This document shows, piece after piece, positions 7,971 through 15,906 of a stretch of 64,000 nt of DNA (positions within the stretch are counted from its first letter, which is position 1; the number at the start of each line of letters is the position of its first letter). The notes below the pieces were generated by a model. The model worked only from the letters and a program-made list of their open reading frames with translations, was not told the origin of the DNA and did no database searches. Where the stretch lies: contig JAPLFG010000005.1 of assembly GCA_026390795.1 (NCBI GenBank), forward strand, positions 348,200 to 412,199. The letters run 5' to 3'. The position numbers and the translations under genes are program-made. The DNA comes from Ignavibacteriales bacterium. Its GTDB lineage: Bacteria > Bacteroidota > Ignavibacteria > Ignavibacteriales > Melioribacteraceae.

Positions 7971-8004
7971 TCTAAGAATCGAAATTTATTAAAGAAGGAA
8001 GCAT

Positions 8005-8367
8005 ATGAAAAACTACGAACTCCAAACAAACCCTTTTATCGTTCCTACCACCGACGGCAAACTGATCGAAGAACATTATGGCAAAGCAAGCATTGATATT
8101 GGAGATTACAGCTTCGCTCACATGATCGCACCTGCGGGGTGGTCCGAACCATTCCAAGTTCCGGAGTTTGACGAGATCACTTTTATCTTCAGCGGAAAGA
8201 AAAAATTTGAAGTCGACGGAGATGAAATTATTCTGGAAAAGAATCAGTCAATTTGTGTGAAGAAAGGAAGCCGTGTACGCTACTCAAATCCCTTCGATCA
8301 GCCGTGCGAATATGTTTCGGTTTGTGTTCCGGCATTTACGATTGATAGAGTTAAGAGAGAAGAATAA
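8005..8367 (+). CDS. Small cupin-domain protein
   Basis: The 120-residue protein is a single cupin barrel: APAGWSEPFQVPEFDEITFIFSG corresponds to cupin motif 1 and the KKGSRVRYSNPF part to motif 2. The histidines usually found as H-x-H in motif 1 are absent (W, E and F stand there), while E at the EFDE position remains, so metal binding in the classical way is doubtful. AAGAAGGAAGC precedes the ATG. The ligand or substrate is unknown; such proteins bind small polar molecules. Confidence 0.75.
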   Translation: MKNYELQTNPFIVPTTDGKLIEEHYGKASIDIGDYSFAHMIAPAGWSEPFQVPEFDEITFIFSGKKKFEVDGDEIILEKNQSICVKKGSRVRYSNPFDQPCEYVSVCVPAFTIDRVKREE

Positions 8368-8370
8368 ATC

Positions 8371-8453
8371 GCTAATAGAACACTGATCATCATGATTGAT
8401 TATGATAGATCATGAAAAATCATAATCATCTTATAAAATCTGCGTTCTATTAT
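8371..8453. repeat. Interspersed hairpin repeat between convergent genes
   Basis: The element is bounded by AATAGAAC (8374-8381) and its inverted copy GTTCTATT (8444-8451), with internal nested GATTATGAT/ATCATAATC arms. It fills the space between the cupin gene and the convergent guaC-like gene, so it may serve as a bidirectional transcription stop. It is of a different family from the 9548 and 56654 repeats. Confidence 0.55.
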
Positions 8454-8467
8454 TTTTTATAACATGC

Positions 8468-9484
8468 TTATTTCCTCGGCAAGCGTTCCAGATAGGAACT
8501 TGTACTCAACACCGCAAATGAGTCTTTCTCTTTTAATTCACTCAGCGATTCACAATTCAAATAGCTCATAGCACTTTTCAATCCGTCGGATATTGCGTTG
8601 ATAACACTTTTTACTGCACCTTTGTATGGAACCATAGTTTCTTCACCTTCAATAAACTCCCCTTTCATTTTAACACCAAACGATGCGGAGCCGCGATATT
8701 TTTTCCAGAGCTGATCGCTGTATTTAATTACCTCGCCGGGAGTTTCTTTAGTGCCGGCTAGCATTCTTCCAAGCATAACTGCATCCGCACCCGCCGAAAG
8801 CGCTTTTGCTACATCACCTGGAGATTTAATTCCGCCGTCGGCAATTAACGCAATATTCAATTTCTGTTCTTCACGTACAAAGTATGTATCGATCAATGAT
8901 GATACTTGTCCGATTCCAATTCCAGTTTGAATCGATGTTGTGCACATGCTTCCGCCGCCGATTCCGATCCGGACTGCATCCGCTCCGGCATCAACTAATT
9001 GTTTAAGTGTTCCGCCGTGAGCAATATTTCCGACAATCACTTTCACTTTGTATCTCTTCTTAATCTCTTCGCATTTTTGAAGTACGTTGGCATTGTTTGC
9101 GTTAGCCGTATCAATGCATACTATCAAATTGTTCGCTGCAATTTTTTCCAACAAATCATCTTCGGCGTTCAAACTGACGGAAACAGCTTGAATGCCTTCG
9201 GCTACACTTCCATTTGTAAATAATTCATTTAGTGAGGAATCAAATCTGTTGACAATTCCAATACATCCGGAAGCAGAAAGCTCTTTAGCCATTGCTATTC
9301 CTGTTACCGTATCCATCGGACTTGAAACGACCGGAACTGCTAAATCTTTGCCTAAAAAATTGGATTTTATATTTACTTCGGATCTCGTTTTAACACGCGA
9401 CACTTCTGTAGGAATAAGACTTATATCATCATAAGTAAGCGAGAGTGAGTAGTTGTTCAATTCATGTTTAGAATAAATTTTCAT
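8468..9484 (-). CDS. guaC: IMPDH/GMP reductase family, most likely GMP reductase
   Basis: The 338-residue TIM-barrel enzyme has the nucleotide-binding glycine loop and catalytic cysteine in GGGSMCTTS, the DGGIKSPGD phosphate site and YRGSASFG. It lacks the CBS pair that most IMP dehydrogenases carry. More tellingly, between YRG and VPYKG only about 20 residues occur (GEFIEGEETMVPYKG), so the long IMPDH flap with its Arg-Tyr pair is missing; this favours GMP reductase (GMP plus NADPH to IMP, purine salvage). A CBS-less IMPDH remains possible. It is transcribed alone. Confidence 0.75.
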   Translation of the reverse strand: MKIYSKHELNNYSLSLTYDDISLIPTEVSRVKTRSEVNIKSNFLGKDLAVPVVSSPMDTVTGIAMAKELSASGCIGIVNRFDSSLNELFTNGSVAEGIQAVSVSLNAEDDLLEKIAANNLIVCIDTANANNANVLQKCEEIKKRYKVKVIVGNIAHGGTLKQLVDAGADAVRIGIGGGSMCTTSIQTGIGIGQVSSLIDTYFVREEQKLNIALIADGGIKSPGDVAKALSAGADAVMLGRMLAGTKETPGEVIKYSDQLWKKYRGSASFGVKMKGEFIEGEETMVPYKGAVKSVINAISDGLKSAMSYLNCESLSELKEKDSFAVLSTSSYLERLPRK

Positions 9485-9547
9485 TTAGAACTCCGTTTTA
9501 ATCCATTTAGGTTTTACTTAATGGTTCTCTGAATAATTTTAATTAAG

Positions 9548-9656
9548 GGTCATTGCGAGGAACCTTCCTACCGGCAGGTAGGTGAAGTGACGAAGCAATC
9601 TCTCTTTTGATCAATAAATAAGAATTAGTTTGCTTCGCTCCGCTCGCAAAGACAGA
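9548..9656. repeat. REP-like repeat with nested palindrome, upstream of transporter
   Basis: Left arm GTCATTGCGAGG and GACGAAGCAATC face a right arm TTTGCTTCGCTCCGCTCGCA plus AAGACAG. This is the familiar dispersed REP-like family of environmental genomes. At 9567-9582 a perfect 16-base palindromic hairpin (CCTACC-GGCA-GGTAGG) is inserted in the left arm. The rest of the gap 9485-9821 holds only a repeated ATTATCTAAC (9753-9762 and 9781-9790) before the transporter gene. Confidence 0.75.
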
Positions 9657-9821
9657 TGCTGTTATTTTTCAAGGACTATTTCGATTAATCAATTATTTCC
9701 GGGGTTGAATCTATGCAATTTTTCTTTTCAATTCCCGCAAACATGAAAAAATATTATCTAACATTTTTTAAGTGAATGAAATTATCTAACTTGCCGCTCA
9801 CTTTTCATCAACTGGAAACTT

Positions 9822-11171
9822 ATGCCTCAACAAACAAACACCCAATCAAAAACCGGCTGGAAATTTCCGAATGATTTTTGGATCGCAAATGTGATGGAGC
9901 TCTTCGAGAGAGCCGCTTACTACAGTTTTTTCATTGTACTTACTTTGTATTTGACAAACATTGTGGGATTTTCCGACAAAGAAACGGGAGTTATAGCCGG
10001 AATTTTTTATGCAGGAATCTTTTTTCTTACTCCATTCATGGGCGCCATGGCAGATAAGATCGGCTTTCGAAACGGAATGTTACTAACTTTTACTTTTTTA
10101 TCTATAGGCTATTTCTCACTAGCAATGCTTCATACAAAAGTTGTAGTACTTTTCTTTTTAGTGATAGTAATGCTTGGAGGTTCATTTATAAAGCCGCTGA
10201 TTACCGGAACAGTTGCTAAAACTACTACCGAGGAAAATCGTGCGCGAGGTTATTCTCTTTTTTATTGGGTCGTAAATATCGGTGCATTTGCTGGAAAAAC
10301 ATTTGTTCCATTTGTAAGGCAAGGACTTGGTTTAGAAAATGTTTATTTCTTTTCTTCCGCAATGGCTCTTATTGCGCTCCTCTTTACTTTCCTTTTCTAC
10401 AAGCCGAAAAATTTCTCCGGCGAAAGAAAAAGTATCAGACAAATTGCCCGAACACTTTTAAAAGTTGTCCGAACTCCGCGACTAATAATCTTAATATTAA
10501 TCGTCTCGGGATTCTGGATTACGCAAGGTCAGCTTTACGCCTCGATGCCTAAATATGTGATCCGTCTATTAGGTGAAAGCGCCAAACCAGAATGGCTCGC
10601 AAATGTAAATCCCCTTTTTGTTGTTCTTTTTGTTGTACTCGTAACTCAATTAATGAGAAAGAAAAAAGCAGTTACATCAATTTTTGTCGGAATGTTGTTA
10701 ATGCCCTTTTCGGCATTTGCGATGTCGTTGGGGCAGAGTTTTGAAGGCGGATTTGCACATCAGATTTCTATCTTTGGATTATTCTCTCTTCATCCATTAA
10801 CACTGATGATGATTATCGGAATTGCCATTCAAGGATTGGCTGAATGTTTTATCTCGCCGCGTTATCTTGAATATTTTTCTTTGCAAGCTCCGAAAGGTGA
10901 AGAAGGCTTATATCTCGGCTTCAGTCATTTATATAATTTTGTTTCATCATTAGCCGGTTTTATAATGAGCGGATTTTTATTGGATGCTTACTGCCCGGAT
11001 CCGAAAACATTACCCGCCGGATTGACGGAAGTTCAACGTGCGGCATATTATTCAAACGCAAGTCATATCTGGTATTACTTTCTAGCAATTGGATTTGTTG
11101 CAGCGGTTGCACTCTTTGTTTTTAAATATGTAACGGAAAAGATTGACAAAAAGAAAGCTCTGCAAAGTTGA
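9822..11171 (+). CDS. POT/PTR-type MFS transporter
   Basis: The 449-residue protein has about 12 membrane helices. Near residue 25 it has ELFERAAYYSF, matching the ExxERFxYY signature of proton-dependent oligopeptide transporters, and GAMADKIGFRNGM after helix 2 is the MFS loop motif. Members import di- and tripeptides with protons; substrate here is inferred from the motif only. It is slightly shorter than typical POT proteins (about 460-500). It stands alone, bracketed on both sides by copies of the same REP-like repeat. Confidence 0.8.
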   Translation: MPQQTNTQSKTGWKFPNDFWIANVMELFERAAYYSFFIVLTLYLTNIVGFSDKETGVIAGIFYAGIFFLTPFMGAMADKIGFRNGMLLTFTFLSIGYFSLAMLHTKVVVLFFLVIVMLGGSFIKPLITGTVAKTTTEENRARGYSLFYWVVNIGAFAGKTFVPFVRQGLGLENVYFFSSAMALIALLFTFLFYKPKNFSGERKSIRQIARTLLKVVRTPRLIILILIVSGFWITQGQLYASMPKYVIRLLGESAKPEWLANVNPLFVVLFVVLVTQLMRKKKAVTSIFVGMLLMPFSAFAMSLGQSFEGGFAHQISIFGLFSLHPLTLMMIIGIAIQGLAECFISPRYLEYFSLQAPKGEEGLYLGFSHLYNFVSSLAGFIMSGFLLDAYCPDPKTLPAGLTEVQRAAYYSNASHIWYYFLAIGFVAAVALFVFKYVTEKIDKKKALQS

Positions 11172-11200
11172 TTGATATTCTAAGGCGGAATATTGTATTT

Positions 11201-11286
11201 GTCTTTGCGAGCGAAGCGAAGCAAAGGAAAATTAGTTTTTTAGTCAAAATCTGGATTGCTTCGTCATTTCATTCCTCGCAATGACC
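11201..11286. repeat. REP-like repeat downstream of transporter
   Basis: GTCTTTGCGAGCGAAGCGAA on the left faces GGATTGCTTCGTCATTTCAT and TCCTCGCAATGACC on the right, giving a long imperfect hairpin. It belongs to the same family as 9548-9656, in inverted arm order, and lies between the transporter and the convergent amidase gene. Confidence 0.75.
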
Positions 11287-11320
11287 TTCAAGAAATAATA
11301 TTCGATACACTTTAATAAAA

Positions 11321-12388
11321 TCAATCAATAATTTCCGGTTCAAGAAGGTCACTTACAATAATTTTTTTATGGAATGGGAACGAATAGTTCCCATTTTTAT
11401 TTGCGGCAACTACTTTAAGAGCATATTCGCCCGGAATTGGTAAATCAATTTTGACATTTACAATGCCGGATAATTTATCAAAAGAAAATTCTTTTTCTTC
11501 TTTATTGAAGAAGACTTGAATTGACCTCGGATCGATACCGGAAGAATCTGTAAGCATTAATGACACCTTTAATAAATTGTTCTCAATTTTCGAACTATCG
11601 GCAAGAATATTTATTTCCGGTTTACCTGCACGCAAATATTTTGCAACTCCTCTAAAAATTCCCCAGGCTTGAATTTGGTTGAACTCTTCATTATTAAGAC
11701 GAAGTTCTTCAAAATGACTTGTATGAAACGCGCACTCAACTAAAACTGCCGGTATGTTTGTTTTGCGAAGCACAGAAAATCCTTCACCGGGATAAATATT
11801 ATAATCGGAATATGTTCCGTCGAACGAACCGAGTCCTCCCGGATTTCTCATCACATATGAAAGATCACGTTCAATATAACGGGCTAAATCATGATTGCAC
11901 GGCTCGTATTCATAGTCAGTTTGTTTCGCATGATAGTAAACTGCAGTATAATTCGTGTAATCATCTTCAACTTTTGAGGGTGCGTTATGGTGAATGCTTA
12001 TAAATATTTCCGCACCGCTTTGATTCGCGAGTTCAGATCGAAGTGCAAGTGCAACAGTTTTATCAATCTCGCGCGAAATAAAAACTTGCGCTCCGGCTTC
12101 TTCAAGATATTTTTTCAAGTTTAGTGCAACACGCAAATTTACATCGGCTTCAATTACACTTCCGTCCTTATTTTTATTCTTCCGGTCTTCTCCACCGTGC
12201 CCGGGATCTAAAAAGATTTTTCTGCCGGAAAGATATTTTGAGTAATCTGCAATAGTTTTTTCACGAGTCGCTTTGTCTTTCCAATCGGGCGGATATTCGT
12301 AAAGTGGAATAACCGGTGAAGATGAACAAGCATATACTAGAAGCAACAATAAAATTGCCGGAATGGTTATGAAAATAATTTTACGCAT
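11321..12388 (-). CDS. N-acetylmuramoyl-L-alanine amidase, lipoprotein (Amidase_3)
   Basis: The frame extends to 12415, but ATG 12388 is preceded by GAAGGGAAC and gives a clean lipoprotein signal (MRKIIFITIPAILLLLLVYAC), so I take 12388. The 355-residue product has the zinc amidase motifs FLDPGHGGEDR, the E of SVIEADVNL, FISIHHNA and, later, PAVLVECAFHTS. It cleaves the bond between MurNAc and L-alanine of peptidoglycan from the periplasmic side. A C-terminal beta domain follows after about residue 270. Its start overlaps the helicase gene by 22 bases, so it is in the same transcript. Confidence 0.9.
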   Translation of the reverse strand: MRKIIFITIPAILLLLLVYACSSSPVIPLYEYPPDWKDKATREKTIADYSKYLSGRKIFLDPGHGGEDRKNKNKDGSVIEADVNLRVALNLKKYLEEAGAQVFISREIDKTVALALRSELANQSGAEIFISIHHNAPSKVEDDYTNYTAVYYHAKQTDYEYEPCNHDLARYIERDLSYVMRNPGGLGSFDGTYSDYNIYPGEGFSVLRKTNIPAVLVECAFHTSHFEELRLNNEEFNQIQAWGIFRGVAKYLRAGKPEINILADSSKIENNLLKVSLMLTDSSGIDPRSIQVFFNKEEKEFSFDKLSGIVNVKIDLPIPGEYALKVVAANKNGNYSFPFHKKIIVSDLLEPEIID

Positions 12389-15300
12389 TTGTTCCCTTCT
12401 AATGCATAATGGCATTTAGAACAATGATTTAAATTCGGCTTAAATTGTTCCGAATAAATTTTACTTGTTGCTTCATTCAATTCAGTGCCGAAGATTTTTA
12501 AATCATTGCGGTTAATTTGATATGAGCCCGTGTGGTCGGCATATTTCAGAAAGATAATCCGCAATTCAAACAGATCGCATTCCCTAAAAAGTTTTGAAAG
12601 AATGTATGCGTAGAATTTAAGCTGCGGCAGATAATCTTCTGTTCGCGAGATTAACTGCTCGGAAGTAATATTATCCGTCTTATAATCAATAATAATCAGT
12701 TTGTCCTTCTCTATGATCAATCTATCAATAATTCCGTAGAGATAATGTTCTCCCTCTTCACAATATATTTCAAATTCGTTCTTATAATTTTTCGACGAGG
12801 ATATTTCGGAATAGCCTGCCGATTTGTAAAATTGTTCAAGATCATTGACAATTGTTGTTATAAACTTATTTCTTACTGTTTCATTTTCGGAAAAATCCTC
12901 TGCAGCAATTTTGCTTAAGAGAAATGTTTGAAGTTTCTCACCGCTGATTTCATCTTTGAGAGCTGCGTGAATAAGTCTCCCTTTAATCTGCCCGAATGGA
13001 CGCATTTCATCATCTTCGTTCGAGCTGAATTCATAATCATTCGTTTTTTCTTTTATTAGCTTGTAAATAGTAGAGTAACCGAGCTCGTAAGTTAGTTGAT
13101 ATTTAACCGGACATTGAGTGAACATCGAAATTTTTGTAGCGGAAATTATTTCCCTTTTAGGTACATCATTAATTTTTTGAGTGAGTTGAATTATTTCTTC
13201 TTTCTTCTGCTCCGCCGCTGAGATAGCTGAAACCGTCTCATCAAGTTTAGTTGTTACCGGAATTGTAAGTGATACCGTTCTGGCAAATGATTCATATTTA
13301 TCATCAGAAAACTTCATGTAATCAACTTGGGAGGAAAGACTAATTTTATCTGTCGTAAAATCTGTTTCCAGTCCTTCACTAAACAAATGTAAGAAGGTAC
13401 CGGGTTTACAACTAAATTCCTTATGTGTGGCTGTTATAAAAAGATAATTAATTGCGCGGGTGACGGCAACATATAAAAGCCGTTTAACTTCAGCTGCATT
13501 TTTCCGTTTGATTGTATAATTATAAAGTGCGGCAATGGGCGCGGAAGAATAAGTGTTGAAATAATTTTTACTAAGCGGAACTTTTGTAAGCAATCCGTAA
13601 TTTTTATCAATGCTAAGAGATTTTGCCCGGATTGAATCTTCCTGAGTTTTTTGATTGCAACCGTAAAGAAATACTGCCTTGAACTCAAGTCCTTTTGCTT
13701 GATGGATTGTAAGAAGTTTTACAGTATTTTCATCTCGAGCCACTTGAGCTTGCCCTTCGTCTTCGTAACCTTCAATTGATTCGAGCAAGAAAACTGTGAA
13801 GTCGTATAAATTTTTAAAACTCTTTTTAGAAAATGTCCGTGCGAGCGAAAGCAATTTTTCATTGTTTGCCAGCTCTTGAGATGAATTTTGTTTCGATGCA
13901 ATTACGGACCAATATCCGCTCTCCAAAAGTATCTTTCGAATAATTGAATATATTTCACTGTTATATGCAATTTTCAAATTTTCATTTAGCTTATCACACA
14001 CAATCTTAATTTCGATATTTGAGTTCGATAAATTCATTACTTTTTCGAAGAACGAGTTTCCATTTTCAAGCGAGATTTTATAAAGCTGCAAATCTGAAAG
14101 GCTGAAGAACGGAGATCGTAGAAGACCGACAAGCGCGGCATCATCTTCTTTATTGAGCAAAAAAGCCAAATAATTATAAATGTCATAAATAGTTTGCCGC
14201 TGGTAAAATCCTTTTCCTCCGACAATTGTAAATGGTATTCCGTGCTTGACGAATGATTTCTCCAATTCGGCAAATGAATCGCGTTTGCGGCATAGAACCG
14301 CAATTTCTTTGAACGCAATTGCGCTATCTGTTTTCAAAGATGCAAGTTGTAAAATTTTATTCGCGGTCAACTCACTTTCTGTAACATCTGAATCTTCATC
14401 GGCAAGCAGAAATTCAACGTTTCCTTTTTCTGTTTCATCCTTAGCGCAAATCAAGCTGCTCTGTGCGACATCGTTGAAATGCGGATTTGGATTCTTAAAT
14501 AAATTTTTGAAAAGCAGATTTGTGAATAGAACCAGTTGAGGCGACATTCTGAAGCTATGCGGCAGACTTAATATTTGTCCTTTATTTTCCGGTAGATTAA
14601 TTTCTTCTTTTGTGCGCTCGAAAACCTCAGGCTCCGCATTCCTGAACATATAAATACTCTGCTTCTCATCTCCGACTACAAATAAATTTCCGCTTTTCAG
14701 GTGGTCAAGTATCGGCATAAATATTTCGTATTGAAGTTCGTTCGTATCCTGATATTCATCTATCATTATATACTTGAATTTATCGCTCAGATATTTCCTC
14801 ACTTCGTCTCTCAATAATATTTTCTGAGTAAAAAGGAGAATATCTTCAAAATCGAGAAATCCTTTTTGCTTCTTTTTTTGTGTATAGAGACTCTTCATAT
14901 AAAGATGAATTTTTATAAATGCTTTACCAAAGTTGGCAAGTTCTTTTTCTGCTTCTTCTGTTTTTTCGAGTGAAAGAAAATCATTTAGGTCGGCCAATAG
15001 AGATTCAACTTCTGCTATTTCTTTCTCCAGTTCATCGCGGTTCTTACTTAAGTATCCCCGGTTGCGTAATTTGCCATCGGTTTTGGTAAGCAATAAATTT
15101 TTAATTGAGCTTAGTATTGCCAGCTGACCGGCAAGTATTTTTTCTTTTGAATATTTCGAGAGCTGTTCTAGTATTGCCAGAGCGGTTTCATTATTTGATT
15201 TTTGGCGTAGAACAAATTCATTAATTATTCCAATTATATTAAGCCCATTTATAATTTGGGATGAAAATAATTCTTTAAATTCATTCTGAAATTTCTGCTT

Positions 15301-15906
15301 GAACAAACCGGCAATCTCATTTTCGTCTTTTAAGTAGAAAGAATCGTTTAATTGTTCAATGATTCTTCTCTTGTTAATCGAATTTTCCAACTGTTGAGTA
15401 AATATTTTTTTTGAACCGAAGAAACGGATCAGATATTTCAACTCTCCGGAATATTCCTTGTTCTCGATCAGGCTGTTAATAGTTTCTTCAACGCTTAATT
15501 CAATTAGTTCACTGGATGTATTTTGATCGATAGGATTAAAATTTGCATCAATTCCTGCCTCAGGTGAAAATTCTCTTAAAATATTTATACAAAAAGAATG
15601 GATCGTTGAGATGTTTGCAGATACAAGCTGGCGCCTTAAACTTTCAAGTTTTCTCCTTTTCTGAACACCGGTTTCGGATACAATTCGTTCATCAACCTCA
15701 CTCGCAATTTTTTTACTTAATTCTCCTGCCGATTTATCTGTAAAAGTTATTGCAACGATACTGCTCAGATCGATCTCTTCATTTAAAAAAATTTCTACGA
15801 ATCGTTTTGAAAGTACAAAAGTCTTTCCTGAGCCGGCATTTGCAGCCAACGAGATGTGCGTTTTATAATTGATCGCTTCTTTCTGTTGAGGAGTAAGCTG
15901 GTGCAT
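12367..15906 (-). CDS. UvrD/RecB-like helicase-nuclease (AddA-like) with Cys cluster
   Basis: The 1179-residue protein has the SF1A helicase motifs: Q motif LTPQQKEAI, Walker A AANAGSGKT (21-29), MIDEYQDT, VVGDEKQSIYMFR, LPHSFR, LTIHQAKGLEFK and RLLYVAVTRA. A PD-(D/E)XK nuclease domain follows, with GIIDRL and IIIDYKTDN near residue 1070. C932 (QCPVKY) with C1162, C1165 and C1174 at the end forms the pattern of a 4Fe-4S-stapled nuclease. A role in double-strand-break end processing is inferred. No AddB or RecC partner is adjacent. The start overlaps the kinase stop by one base (TAATG). Confidence 0.88.
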   Translation of the reverse strand: MHQLTPQQKEAINYKTHISLAANAGSGKTFVLSKRFVEIFLNEEIDLSSIVAITFTDKSAGELSKKIASEVDERIVSETGVQKRRKLESLRRQLVSANISTIHSFCINILREFSPEAGIDANFNPIDQNTSSELIELSVEETINSLIENKEYSGELKYLIRFFGSKKIFTQQLENSINKRRIIEQLNDSFYLKDENEIAGLFKQKFQNEFKELFSSQIINGLNIIGIINEFVLRQKSNNETALAILEQLSKYSKEKILAGQLAILSSIKNLLLTKTDGKLRNRGYLSKNRDELEKEIAEVESLLADLNDFLSLEKTEEAEKELANFGKAFIKIHLYMKSLYTQKKKQKGFLDFEDILLFTQKILLRDEVRKYLSDKFKYIMIDEYQDTNELQYEIFMPILDHLKSGNLFVVGDEKQSIYMFRNAEPEVFERTKEEINLPENKGQILSLPHSFRMSPQLVLFTNLLFKNLFKNPNPHFNDVAQSSLICAKDETEKGNVEFLLADEDSDVTESELTANKILQLASLKTDSAIAFKEIAVLCRKRDSFAELEKSFVKHGIPFTIVGGKGFYQRQTIYDIYNYLAFLLNKEDDAALVGLLRSPFFSLSDLQLYKISLENGNSFFEKVMNLSNSNIEIKIVCDKLNENLKIAYNSEIYSIIRKILLESGYWSVIASKQNSSQELANNEKLLSLARTFSKKSFKNLYDFTVFLLESIEGYEDEGQAQVARDENTVKLLTIHQAKGLEFKAVFLYGCNQKTQEDSIRAKSLSIDKNYGLLTKVPLSKNYFNTYSSAPIAALYNYTIKRKNAAEVKRLLYVAVTRAINYLFITATHKEFSCKPGTFLHLFSEGLETDFTTDKISLSSQVDYMKFSDDKYESFARTVSLTIPVTTKLDETVSAISAAEQKKEEIIQLTQKINDVPKREIISATKISMFTQCPVKYQLTYELGYSTIYKLIKEKTNDYEFSSNEDDEMRPFGQIKGRLIHAALKDEISGEKLQTFLLSKIAAEDFSENETVRNKFITTIVNDLEQFYKSAGYSEISSSKNYKNEFEIYCEEGEHYLYGIIDRLIIEKDKLIIIDYKTDNITSEQLISRTEDYLPQLKFYAYILSKLFRECDLFELRIIFLKYADHTGSYQINRNDLKIFGTELNEATSKIYSEQFKPNLNHCSKCHYALEGNKCVKLFS

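Noticed and set aside
8468-9484. IMP dehydrogenase as first choice
   Set aside because: No CBS domains and no long flap with the Arg-Tyr pair; GMP reductase fits better, though not proven.
9548-11286. Composite transposon around the transporter
   Set aside because: The bracketing repeats are short REP-like hairpins; there is no transposase and no visible target duplication. Kept only as a finding about bracketing.
11719-12003. 94-residue plus-strand frame over the amidase gene
   Set aside because: It lies across the catalytic motifs of the amidase on the other strand and has no ribosome site.
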